64,000 nucleotides of DNA. It comes from Streptomyces sp. MJM8645. Its GTDB lineage: Bacteria > Actinomycetota > Actinomycetes > Streptomycetales > Streptomycetaceae. The notes beneath the pieces are model-generated. The model saw only the letters and a list, made by a program, of their open reading frames with translations. It did not search any database and was not told where the DNA came from. This document shows positions 9,180 to 16,284 of the stretch, in pieces (the stretch's first letter is position 1; each line of letters starts with the position of its first letter). Location: NCBI RefSeq assembly GCF_001625365.1, contig NZ_LJJF01000004.1:1-64000 (forward strand), in the 5' to 3' direction. Made by a program: the position numbers and the translations under genes.

Positions 9180-9617
9180 TCATGGGTGCATGACGACTTG
9201 CAGGGAGATGCTGTAGCGGATCGCTCCCGAGGTGAGCTCGGTGAAGGCCAGCGGGCTGCTGGTGGCGACGTGGCTGACCACCGGCCCGGCCGGCGGCGGC
9301 TCGGCGTCGGGCAGGCCGAGCAGCGCGCCGGCCGCCAGCAGGGTGAGGCGGCGTAGTTCGGCGGAGCCGGGCCAGCCGGCCGGGTCGGAGATCACTTCGA
9401 TCGTGACCTCGCCGACGGTCTCCCAGCGCAGCCCGCGCAGGTCACCGCCCGGGCCCGAGGTGACCCTCAGCCGTGGCCACGGCGCCTCGACCAGGCCGGA
9501 GACGTGGCCGGGGCCTCCGACCGCCTCCAGCACGGCTGGGTGCCGGCGCAGGTGGGCCAGTGCGGCGGCGACGGGGTCGACGGCCGCCACCTTCTGAAGG
9601 AGCGCCGGCTCGGTCAT
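9180..9617 (-). CDS. Tail terminator protein
   Basis: A 145-residue protein starting at ATG 9617, whose A is shared with the stop codon of the upstream gene (TGATG), so the two are translationally coupled. It starts with a helix (LQKVAAVDPVAAALAHLRRH), then beta strands with PWPRLRVTSGPGGD, and EVTIEVISDP. This alpha/beta arrangement and the place just before the major tail gene match the gpU-type tail terminator, which caps the tube and joins it to the neck. The longer open frame upstream of 9617 is not coding. Confidence 0.72.
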   Translation of the reverse strand: MTEPALLQKVAAVDPVAAALAHLRRHPAVLEAVGGPGHVSGLVEAPWPRLRVTSGPGGDLRGLRWETVGEVTIEVISDPAGWPGSAELRRLTLLAAGALLGLPDAEPPPAGPVVSHVATSSPLAFTELTSGAIRYSISLQVVMHP

Positions 9618-9844
9618 CAGCGGCGTGCGACGTAGCCGTTGGCGCGCAGCTGGCGGGCGTAGTCCGGGGCCACCCACACGTCGGCGCCGGGCAGGTAGTC
9701 CTGGCCGGAGATGAACAGGTGGTGGGAAAGCCGGACCTTCTCTGGGTCCTGGCCGGTGCCCAGGGGCGGGCCGACAACGGTCTGCTGGTCCGGCTCTCCG
9801 CTCGCGGCCGGCGGGGCGTTCTTGCTGCTGGTGTTGGTTGCCAT
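9617..9844 (-). CDS. Small neck-region protein of unknown function
   Basis: A 75-residue protein in the connector cluster. Its TGA overlaps the ATG of the tail terminator. The first 35 residues are polar and look disordered (SSKNAPPAASGEPDQQTVVG). The C-terminal half is ordered (RLSHHLFISGQDYLPGADVW) and ends ARQLRANGYVARR, a pattern seen in small proteins next to actinophage neck genes. No strong ribosome binding site lies before ATG 9844. It may be a neck or head-tail joining accessory; I do not know its role. Confidence 0.55.
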   Translation of the reverse strand: MATNTSSKNAPPAASGEPDQQTVVGPPLGTGQDPEKVRLSHHLFISGQDYLPGADVWVAPDYARQLRANGYVARR

Positions 9845-9886
9845 GGCGGTGCACTGTGCAGGACCCGGGCCCTTGCGTCGCGCGCT

Positions 9887-10420
9887 CTACCGGTACTTGA
9901 GGGAGGTCTCGTTGACGGCTCTGGCCATGAAGTGGGTGCCCGTGGCGACCAGGCCGCCCGGGTAGACGTCGCCGAACTCGGCTTGGACGACGAGGTCCCC
10001 CTCGCAGACCACGGTGACCGTGACCCGGTTGCCGGCCGTCACGGGCTGACCAGTATTAATCCCATGGGCAACTCCCTTGGGGTCAAGGGTAGTTGTGCAG
10101 CGGCAGTTCTTGAGGTTCGCGACGGCTCGGCTGCTCTCGTCGCGCGGCGCCTTCATGTAGGTGTACTCGCCGACGCCGCGGTGCTTGCGGTCCCAGTCCA
10201 TCGACGGCACCTTGAAGCGCAGGTTGTTCGGGACGCTCTGCCCCTCGGTCTGCACGTGGGTATGGCGGACCCGGTCGTCGGCGACGGTCACCCACTGCTT
10301 CGTGGGCGGGGCCAGACGCCTGGCTCGGTCGGCGACCTGGTCGGCGATTCGGCCGACCTCGGGCGCCACCATGGCAGCCACCAACTCCTCCAGCCCCGGC
10401 ACCGCCTCGAAGCGCGCCAT
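9887..10420 (-). CDS. HK97 gp10-like neck protein with a MuF-like NCRC end
   Basis: A 177-residue protein; I choose ATG 10420, which overlaps the stop of the preceding gene. The N-terminal helix (LEELVAAMVAPEVGRIADQVADRA) resembles HK97 gp10-type head-tail or tail-completion proteins. The centre reads TVADDRVRHTHVQTEGQ, and residues 95-110 contain LKNCRCTTTLDP. That order (Arg/His motif, then Asn-Cys-Arg-Cys) is also the hallmark of MuF / SPP1 gp7 minor head domains. The gene may be a gp10 protein that acquired the motif. It lies between the stopper and the tail terminator. Confidence 0.6.
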   Translation of the reverse strand: MARFEAVPGLEELVAAMVAPEVGRIADQVADRARRLAPPTKQWVTVADDRVRHTHVQTEGQSVPNNLRFKVPSMDWDRKHRGVGEYTYMKAPRDESSRAVANLKNCRCTTTLDPKGVAHGINTGQPVTAGNRVTVTVVCEGDLVVQAEFGDVYPGGLVATGTHFMARAVNETSLKYR

Positions 10421-10776
10421 CAGGGCACCAGCGGCGGGTCGAGGGCTGCGGTGATCGCGATGTAGTCGGCCGCGCCGTCCACCGCGACGGCGCACAGCCG
10501 GGCCGTCGTGATCGTCCAGGACTCGGCTCCGTCGACGAGCCGGTCACCGGGGCGAAGCGGCCAGTGCCGTGGGTCGGCGCGCAGCGACCACGACCCGTCC
10601 GCCTGAACCACGGCGGCGCCGGGCAACGCCGGCCCCGAGGCCGCGGTCGTGCCGGGCCTCGGCGGCACGGGCAGGCCGTGCGCGTCGCGTTCCCAGGGGT
10701 GCTCGGCGACGTACGCGGTGAAGCGCCGATTCGGCAGGATCACCGCCACAGCGACGTTGTCCCCCCGTACGGCCAC
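10420..10776 (-). CDS. Head-tail connector (stopper-like)
   Basis: A protein of up to 118 residues. The longest reading starts at GTG 10776; GTG 10749 (with a G-run upstream) or GTG 10743 (overlapping the previous stop as GTGA) are better coupled and may be the true start. The sequence is beta-rich with the connector-like stretch PLRPGDRLVDGAESWTITTA near its end. Stopper proteins that close the neck commonly contain such a 'PGDxhh..W.V' strand pair. Position between adaptor and gp10-like genes supports the call. Confidence 0.6.
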   Translation of the reverse strand: MAVRGDNVAVAVILPNRRFTAYVAEHPWERDAHGLPVPPRPGTTAASGPALPGAAVVQADGSWSLRADPRHWPLRPGDRLVDGAESWTITTARLCAVAVDGAADYIAITAALDPPLVP

Positions 10777-11606
10777 GGGGCAGCGGCCGGTCGGGGCCGC
10801 ACGTACACCGGCGGCTGCCGGTAGCCGTCCAGCGTGACCAGCACCGGCAGCGCCCCGGGTTGGCCGGCGCTCGGCGCGGCCTCGTAGCTGATCGACTGCC
10901 CCTCTGCCGACAACGACGACACCCGGCGCCCGCTGGCCCCGCCGCCCGTGGTCGGGGTGTTGCGGATCGTCTCGGCGGCGTGCGCGGTGACGAAGCGCCG
11001 GATCGGCCGCTCGGCCGCGCCGTCCAGGCCGACGCGAAGCCGCACGTCGTACGTACCGTCCGGCAGCACCGTCCAGCTATCCACGGCGAAGTCGTCGTCC
11101 GGCGCGCAGTGCGCCCACGCCTGCCACGCCCCCAGGTCCGTCCCGGGCGCCGGGCGGACGCCGTTCAGCGTGGCCAGGCGCGGCACCAGCGAGCGGGCGA
11201 GGTACGCCTCCACGTCGGCCTGCGCGTCTTCGATCGCTGTTCGCAGGCCGTCGCGTTGCGCCTCGGTGAGCGGCAGCGGGATACCGGCGTGGTCGGCGAC
11301 TGCTTCGGGCGAGGTGACCAGGCCGGTGCCGGTGGGCAGGTCGACGCGGATCGTCTGGTCCGTGTTGGCGGGCGCTCCGGCGGCCGGGGTGAAGGTGACG
11401 GTTCCCCAGTAGCGGCCGGCAGCCAGGGTGTCCGGGATCGTGAAGCGGAACGTGCCGGGTTTCAGCGCGACCGCGGCCGCGACGGCAGCGGGCTGGCCGG
11501 TGCGCTCGGGGTTGGGGTGCAGGGTGAGCGAGGTGACGGTCCCGCCGGCGGCGGCCGGGTCGAACGTGGCGCCGCCGTACGTGGCCTGCCAGTCGAGCGT
11601 CGACAC
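10740..11606 (-). CDS. Head-tail adaptor with N-terminal Ig-like domain
   Basis: A 288-residue protein with GTG start at 11606. Residues 1-95 form a beta sandwich-like region (GGTVTSLTLHPNPERTG, FRFTIPDTLAAGRYWGTVTFTPAAG). Residues 100-150 hold a helical segment (LTEAQRDGLRTAIEDAQADV then EAYLARSL) typical of gp6/gp15-like head-tail adaptors that dock on the portal. A fusion of an Ig-like domain to an adaptor is unusual; surface Ig domains on virions are often decorative. The C-terminal region (residues 180-288) is beta-rich and of unknown role. Its 3' end overlaps the stopper gene. Confidence 0.62.
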   Translation of the reverse strand: MSTLDWQATYGGATFDPAAAGGTVTSLTLHPNPERTGQPAAVAAAVALKPGTFRFTIPDTLAAGRYWGTVTFTPAAGAPANTDQTIRVDLPTGTGLVTSPEAVADHAGIPLPLTEAQRDGLRTAIEDAQADVEAYLARSLVPRLATLNGVRPAPGTDLGAWQAWAHCAPDDDFAVDSWTVLPDGTYDVRLRVGLDGAAERPIRRFVTAHAAETIRNTPTTGGGASGRRVSSLSAEGQSISYEAAPSAGQPGALPVLVTLDGYRQPPVYVRPRPAAAPWPYGGTTSLWR

Positions 11607-11612
11607 CGCGGT

Positions 11613-12062
11613 CTACCTGCCGACCGCGTGGCGGACGCTGGCCTGGTCCCGCAGGCGCTGCAGCAGCAGCTCGACGACGGACTCGGACAGGTGGGCCCCC
11701 TGTGCAGCCAGCAGCGTGGTGCGGGTGCGGCCATACTCATCGGTTCGGTTCTCGACCAGGCGGATGGTGCTGACCAAGGCGCTGCCGTGCGGGGTGATCC
11801 TCTCGAACAGGGTGTCCAGGTCTGTGGGCGGGCGGCGGGTCTGCGAGTCGACGATCAGCCCATCGATAGCCTCCGGGAGCGCCTCCGCGACCGGCACTCG
11901 CTCGGGAACCCTGGTCTCCGGCACGGGGTCCGGTTCGGGCCCGGCCGGTGGCTCCAGCGGGGCGGCGGCCGGGACGAGCGTGCTCGCCTCCGCCATCGTG
12001 CTGTCTGGATCGACTGGTTCGGCGGCGGCAGCGGCCTTGCGGCTGCGCGGGGTGGTTGTCAT
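11613..12062 (-). CDS. Structural cluster protein of unknown function
   Basis: A 149-residue protein; ATG 12062 follows AAGGA at good spacing. The N-terminal half is low complexity, rich in Ala, Pro and Glu (EPPAGPEPDPVPETRVPERV). The C-terminal half is ordered and helical, with the segment LDTLFERITPHGSALVSTIR, and ends in LSESVVELLLQRLRDQASV. Lying between the capsid-associated protein and the adaptor, it may bind the capsid interior or act in assembly. No family is recognised. Confidence 0.55.
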   Translation of the reverse strand: MTTTPRSRKAAAAAEPVDPDSTMAEASTLVPAAAPLEPPAGPEPDPVPETRVPERVPVAEALPEAIDGLIVDSQTRRPPTDLDTLFERITPHGSALVSTIRLVENRTDEYGRTRTTLLAAQGAHLSESVVELLLQRLRDQASVRHAVGR

Positions 12063-12155
12063 CAGCTGTTCCTTCACCACGAAGCTGTTCGAGCCTCAGC
12101 AGGGTGGCGGCCGGGACGGCTTGTGTCGCGCCGAGCCGGCCACCACCGGAACGGG

Positions 12156-12617
12156 TCAGGAGTAGGTGAAGCCGCTCGTCTTCGTCACGGTGCCCGCGTC
12201 GTCGGTCAGCACGATGTCGACCGCGCCTGCCGCCTTCGCCGGGACGGTCACTTTCACCACGGTGTCGGAGACGATCGTCAGCCCGGTGCCCGCCGTACCG
12301 CCGAAGGTGACGGCGCTGGTGCCGTCCAGGTTCGTGCCCGTGATCGTCACCACGGTCCCGCCAGCGGCCGGGCCTCCGGACGGCAGGACCGACGTGATGG
12401 TCGGGGGCGGGAACAGCTTCGCGATGTCCGACTCCCGGATCTGCGCGCCGGGTTGGAAGGCGATTGTGCGGATCGCGCCCTCGGGCTTGCGGTCGCCCTC
12501 GGCGTAGCGGCGGGTCGCGTAGATCCGCTCGGTGACGGTCATCATCCGGTCCTGGACTGGGGTGGCCGGGAACCCGGCCTTCGTGATGCGGGCGCCGCCC
12601 ACGGTGTAGAGGCCCAT
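12156..12617 (-). CDS. Capsid-associated protein with C-terminal IPT/TIG domain
   Basis: A 153-residue protein. Residues 70-153 are a clear IPT/TIG immunoglobulin-like domain: PTITSVLPSGGPAAGGTVVT, ITGTNLDGTSAVTFGG, then VKVTVPAKAAGAVDIVLT and a final GFTYS strand. The first 65 residues (TVGGARITKAGFPA) form a small separate domain. In phages such domains usually sit on capsid decoration or tail-surface proteins and may bind bacterial glycans weakly. It is the first gene of the downstream structural block, cut off from the capsid gene by the replication module, so it needs its own promoter or read-through. Confidence 0.65.
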   Translation of the reverse strand: MGLYTVGGARITKAGFPATPVQDRMMTVTERIYATRRYAEGDRKPEGAIRTIAFQPGAQIRESDIAKLFPPPTITSVLPSGGPAAGGTVVTITGTNLDGTSAVTFGGTAGTGLTIVSDTVVKVTVPAKAAGAVDIVLTDDAGTVTKTSGFTYS

Positions 12618-13245
12618 CTCTCACTTCCTGCTGGGAGTTGGCTATGCGGGCGTGATGCTCGCTCCCGGTGGTGCCTTCCGTCTTCTGCTCTCGACCACCT
12701 ACTCGTCCGCGCGTCTTGAGCGGTGGTCACTGAGGGATCGCCAGTTCCCCTCCCGGGGGCCAGCCCCCGGACCCCCGCTGGGGACCTCGGGTCCCCAGAC
12801 CCCTTACGCTGCCGCAGTCCGCTCCGTCCTCAGCTGGCGGACACCGCCTTGGCGGCGATGTCCGCCAGCTTCCGGGCGGTGCTCCCTTGCCCTCGGTCCC
12901 GGTAGTTGCTCCAGTGAGTGGTGGAGGAACTGGCTGAGCGCCTGCCTACCAACAACGGTCCTGAGTGGCTGCTCCGTGGTTGCTGTAGATACGGGCCACT
13001 GAATGCGCGCCGCCCAAGAGGGAAGTTCGCCAGTACATCGCTAAGGTGACCCGGGAGCTGGGAGGCCGTCCTCGGCCGAGCAGCGGTATGCCACGGCGGG
13101 TTGCCCCCGGGCTCATGGCGGTTACCACCCAGTGGCTCGCGGCCGGATGGCCAAGCACCCTGAGAGGTGCTCACGTGGCTGGCGTCGTTCAGTTGCAAGA
13201 GAGGGAGAAGAGCCCTTTAAGCCTTTGACCTGCGGAAATGCCATT
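12618..13245. other. Non-coding stretch before the replication module
   Basis: Between the capsid-associated gene (minus) and the rep genes (plus) no open frame has a ribosome binding site plus coherent protein. The stretch holds a double hairpin (12753-12798) and, near its right end, the start of the rep operator region. It must contain the promoter for the block at 12617-1 and probably the start of the rep leader; I could not place either with confidence. Confidence 0.5.
12753..12798. terminator. Tandem GC hairpins, possible terminator
   Basis: Two adjacent perfect hairpins: CCGGGGGC/GCCCCCGG (12753-12760 with 12763-12770) and CTGGGGACC-TCG-GGTCCCCAG (12778-12798). There is no T run, as is common in actinomycetes. 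They lie upstream of the 12617 gene and would block transcripts entering from either side, isolating the rep module from the tail operon. Confidence 0.5.
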
Positions 13246-13402
13246 GGAAGCCACGATCGTCAGATCTCCTACCCCGATCAAGGAGCTGCCAAGGCTGCTC
13301 ATAGGACCGTGGTGAAGCGGCCACTGCCTCGTGGTGACCTGATCAGCAGATCTGGAAATCACGATCGATAAGTCAGGGAACCACGATCGTACGATCGTGG
13401 TT
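13246..13402. promoter_or_regulatory. Operator-like cluster upstream of the rep genes
   Basis: Three copies of a CCACGATCG-type motif lie 175-330 bases before the rep start: GGAAGCCACGATCGT (13246-13260), GGAAATCACGATCGATA (13354-13370) and a perfect 24-bp palindrome with half-site AACCACGATCGT (13379-13402). The same GGAACCACGA core forms the iterons after the rep genes. This suggests that an initiator or its partner binds here and controls its own synthesis. The motif and symmetry are directly visible; the binding protein is inferred. Confidence 0.65.
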
Positions 13403-13576
13403 CAGTGCTGAAAAGTACATCTGAGGCTGCCCTTGGAAGGACGGCGCGACACGAAGTCATGAGCGCCCCCGAAGTTGGCTCAGTGACGTTTCGGTCATGT
13501 ACTTTTAGGCCATCTGATCCGCTGCGGCCGACCGCAGCAGGGTCCAAAACCTATGCCCGAGGAAGGAGGGGACCAC

Positions 13577-14038
13577 GTGGCTGCCGCCGCACGGCGCCGA
13601 CGCGCGCCAGCGGACGAGAACGGGGAACTTCTCCCCTTTGCTCCGTTCGCGTTCTACGACGGACACGCGAACGTCGACAAGGAACGCGTCCGCGCCATCT
13701 GCCGCAGCAATAAGTTCACCCCGGGCGAGAAGTTCATGGTCCTGTGGTGGATCGGAACGTCGCCAGAGGGCATGGAGCCTGTGGTGATGACGGGGGCGGA
13801 CATCGGCAAGGAAGTCGGCATGACGGCAGATGCCATCGGCCGGATCAGCCGCAAGCTCCTCAAACACCGGATCTTGGTTGCGGTGGGCACGTTCGGGAAC
13901 TCGAAGTTGTACCGGATCACGCCCTACATCGCGTTCCACGGTCCGGGCTACGATCAGCGTGAAGCAGTGAAACGCTTCAACCCCCCGGACATCCCTGGGT
14001 TGGCCCCGAGAGTTCGAGAGTGGTGGGAGGACCGATGA
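13577..14038 (+). CDS. Plasmid replication initiator subunit, winged-helix (Rep1-like)
   Basis: A 153-residue protein. I choose GTG 13577, which has AAGGAGGGG five bases upstream, over an in-frame ATG 24 bases earlier that precedes that site. After a basic N-terminus (AAAARRRR) comes a winged-helix segment: NKFTPGEKFMVLWWIG, then a recognition-helix region DIGKEVGMTADAIGRISRKL, then a wing with NSKLYRITPYIAF. It is followed, with an ATGA overlap, by a second winged-helix gene and then by iterons. Tandem small rep genes next to iterons are known from Streptomyces linear plasmid replication loci. It is therefore probably an initiator rather than a simple regulator, but this is inferred from context. 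Confidence 0.65.
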   Translation: MAAAARRRRAPADENGELLPFAPFAFYDGHANVDKERVRAICRSNKFTPGEKFMVLWWIGTSPEGMEPVVMTGADIGKEVGMTADAIGRISRKLLKHRILVAVGTFGNSKLYRITPYIAFHGPGYDQREAVKRFNPPDIPGLAPRVREWWEDR

Positions 14039-14364
14039 GCGCTCAGACGTTTGCGCTGCATGGGAGCAGGAGCATGTCGTTCGGGGAGCTGCTGAGGCGG
14101 ACCCACAACCTGACCGCCAACCAGCGCCTGATGATCGTGCTCTACAACGATCCGGAGCTCGTCGGCCTGAACGGGGCGATCGAGCAGTCGGCAAAGGACC
14201 TGGCGGGCATTGTCGGATGGACGCCGACCATGTTCTCCCGCATCCGGCAGCAGCTCGTTGATGCGGGATGGCTGGAGCAGTCCGGGGGGCGAGCCCAGGT
14301 CAAGTTCTTCCGACTGACGCCGACAGCTCACGGGCAGACGCGAGCCCTTCGGCTCGTAGACTGA
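14035..14364 (+). CDS. Plasmid replication initiator subunit, winged-helix (Rep2-like)
   Basis: A 109-residue protein starting at ATG 14035. Its start overlaps the stop of the previous gene as ATGA, with GGGAGG upstream, so both are made together. Residues 15-100 form a winged helix: LLRRTHNLTANQRLMIVLYN, then AKDLAGIVGWTPTMFSRIRQ as the helix-turn-helix, and a wing with QVKFFRLTPT. The similarity in layout to the first protein suggests a duplicated pair that may act as a heterodimer. A long hairpin and the iteron array follow directly. It could alternatively be a copy-number regulator. Confidence 0.62.
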   Translation: MSAQTFALHGSRSMSFGELLRRTHNLTANQRLMIVLYNDPELVGLNGAIEQSAKDLAGIVGWTPTMFSRIRQQLVDAGWLEQSGGRAQVKFFRLTPTAHGQTRALRLVD

Positions 14365-14376
14365 ACGATTCAGGAC

Positions 14377-14421
14377 GCGCGAAGGGTTGTTGATCCACTG
14401 CGGATCAACAACCCTTCGCGC
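14377..14421. terminator. Perfect 20-bp-stem hairpin between rep and origin repeats
   Basis: The arm GCGCGAAGGGTTGTTGATCC (14377-14396) pairs perfectly with its complement at 14402-14421 around a 5-base loop ACTGC. It starts 13 bases after the rep stop. The structure works in both directions and should end rep transcripts from the left and capsid-gene transcripts from the right. A cruciform role at the origin is also possible. Confidence 0.8.
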
Positions 14422-14423
14422 TT

Positions 14424-14812
14424 ATGAACGTTTCGGCATGGAACCACGACCCACTGATCGTGGTTCCGTGCCGCGGTGTGCAGCTGTCGCGGGTTAGCGG
14501 GGTGCTTGTGAACGTTTCGGCACGGAACCACGACCCACCGGTCGTGGTCGGGGCAGTTGCTCTGGTGCCGGGCTGGCCGCGTCTATATGAACGTTTCGGC
14601 ATGGAACCACGACCGACCGATCGTGGTTCCGTGCCGCGGTGTGCAGCTGTCGCGGGTTAGCGGGGTGCTTGTGAACGTTTCGGCACGGAACCACGACCCA
14701 CCGGTCGTGGTCGGGGCAGTTGCTCTGGTGCCGGGCTGGCCGCGTCTATATGAACGTTTCGGCATGGAACCACGACCGACCGATCGTGGTTCCATGCCGA
14801 AGTGCGCAGCTG
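14424..14812. repeat. Iteron array, probable plasmid origin
   Basis: A 163-bp unit is repeated directly, starting at 14424, 14587 and (partial) 14750. Each full unit contains two iterons beginning TGAACGTTTCGGCA, giving five iterons at 14425, 14509, 14588, 14672 and 14751, spaced alternately 84 and 79 bases. Each iteron continues into an inverted repeat of GGAACCACGA around a short spacer. Iterons next to initiator genes are the usual mark of an iteron-controlled origin. The same core lies upstream of the rep genes. The array occupies all of the space up to the capsid gene stop at 14833. Confidence 0.8.
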
Positions 14813-14832
14813 CCCCGGGCTGGCGGGGGCTG

Positions 14833-16122
14833 CTATGCCCAGGTGCCGACGACGAAGGACTCGGGGCGGGCGACCTCTAGGGCGACGCGTTCGTCGGCGC
14901 GGATGCTGATGACGCCGTTCTCGAAGTTCAGACCGTTCTCGCTGGAGACGGTGACGGAGACGGACTCGCGGTCGTAGAGCTGGGCGCCGGTGCCGAACGC
15001 CCCGACGAGAAACTTCTCGTCGGCCATGGCGGTGGTGTCGACGACGTTGAGGCGCCAGACCTTCTTCTCGGCACCGACGGCGACGGCGACGGCGATGCGG
15101 AACGCGCCGTTGTTGTCGGTCTCCAGCTCCAGTTCCTCCCAGAGGTTCGGGGAGATCACCAGGCCGGTCATCTCGTACTCAGCGAGGATGCCCTTGGTGA
15201 TGGCCCGTCGGACCTGCACGCTTCGCTTGTCGGCCTGGAGCGCGGCGTACTCCTGGACGCCGGGGACGTTGAAGAGGCCGGTGAGCTTCTCGCCGTCGCC
15301 GGAGGAGTGCAACAGGTCATAGTCCTCGCGGTACTTGACGCCCTCGACCATCCGGTTGTTGATGAACGACTTGAGCCGGGGCTCGTCGCTGAGGATGTTC
15401 TTGTGCGCGTGGAGTACGTGGGCGATCTCGGTGACCGGGTACATCACCGGCTTGAAGTCGAGCCTCGACTCCGGGGCGCGGCCCCACTGGTCGGTCGGCA
15501 GGCCAGCCGCTGGGGAGACCCCGTCCGCGGCGGTGCGCTGGCGGATCTGTGCGGCGTTGTTGGTCCAGCCCGTCTCGCGGATGCCGTACAGGACGGACGC
15601 CTTGGTCGTGGCCTTGGGGAAGAGGTCGCGGATGCGGGACTTGCGGCGGGCCAGCTCGCTGATGCCGACGTTCTGCGCGCCGCCGAAGCTGTTGTGGGTG
15701 ATGGTGCCAGCGGACAGGGCCCAGATGGACTTGCCTTCCATGCCGGCGCGGATCTGGGAGGAACCCTCGAAGCCGCGCTCACGGGCACGCTCGTAACCGT
15801 CGCTCTCCACGAAGAGGTCGCCGAGGGACTTCACCTCGGGGCCCTGGGGGCTGCCGTAGAACTGGCCGGCGGCGGACGGGGCCTCGGGGGCGTCCAGGAA
15901 GCCGGCGATGTCGTCGGCGCTCTTGCGGGCGTCGATCAGGGACTTGAGCTCCTGCGCGTCCTGGATGACCTTGCGGTACGCCTGATTCTGCTCGGTGGAG
16001 ACGGTGAAGCGGCCCTGCTCATCGACCTTGAAGGTCTCGCTGATGCGGCGGGCCTCGCCCTGGCGGGTGGCGAGTTCGTTGATGAGGGTCTTGAGGGGTA
16101 TGTCGGCGGTGGCGGTGCTCAC
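14833..16122 (-). CDS. Major capsid protein, HK97 fold
   Basis: A 429-residue protein. GTG 16122, preceded by GGAAGG, is chosen over a longer frame whose added residues look non-coding. Residues 1-105 are helical (KTLINELATRQGEARRISET) and resemble the delta scaffolding domain removed by the maturation protease. From about residue 130 the sequence has HK97-fold marks: SRIRDLFPKATTKASVLYGI, the helix GRAPESRLDFKPVMYPVTEI, the conserved LLHSSGDGEKLTGLFN loop, and the P-loop end GVISIRADERVALEVARPES. It follows the protease gene with normal order, but is separated from the remaining structural genes by the replication module. Confidence 0.93.
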   Translation of the reverse strand: MSTATADIPLKTLINELATRQGEARRISETFKVDEQGRFTVSTEQNQAYRKVIQDAQELKSLIDARKSADDIAGFLDAPEAPSAAGQFYGSPQGPEVKSLGDLFVESDGYERARERGFEGSSQIRAGMEGKSIWALSAGTITHNSFGGAQNVGISELARRKSRIRDLFPKATTKASVLYGIRETGWTNNAAQIRQRTAADGVSPAAGLPTDQWGRAPESRLDFKPVMYPVTEIAHVLHAHKNILSDEPRLKSFINNRMVEGVKYREDYDLLHSSGDGEKLTGLFNVPGVQEYAALQADKRSVQVRRAITKGILAEYEMTGLVISPNLWEELELETDNNGAFRIAVAVAVGAEKKVWRLNVVDTTAMADEKFLVGAFGTGAQLYDRESVSVTVSSENGLNFENGVISIRADERVALEVARPESFVVGTWA

Positions 16123-16284
16123 GGAGCCTTCCAAGTGCTGGTGGCGGACGGTTGGCGCGCGTCGCTCGCCCGGCCAGCACCGGGACGACCCGAAACGTTC
16201 CGGGTCAGTGGAAGGGAGATGAGGGTCTAACGTCGCGTGCTGCCGCGCCTCGTAGCCCGGGCACGGCAGCACGACAGTGCTTGG

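Noticed and set aside
14424..14812. Possible CRISPR array
   Set aside because: The 163-bp unit is repeated including its 'spacers', the repeats are inverted and there are no cas genes. An iteron origin fits better.
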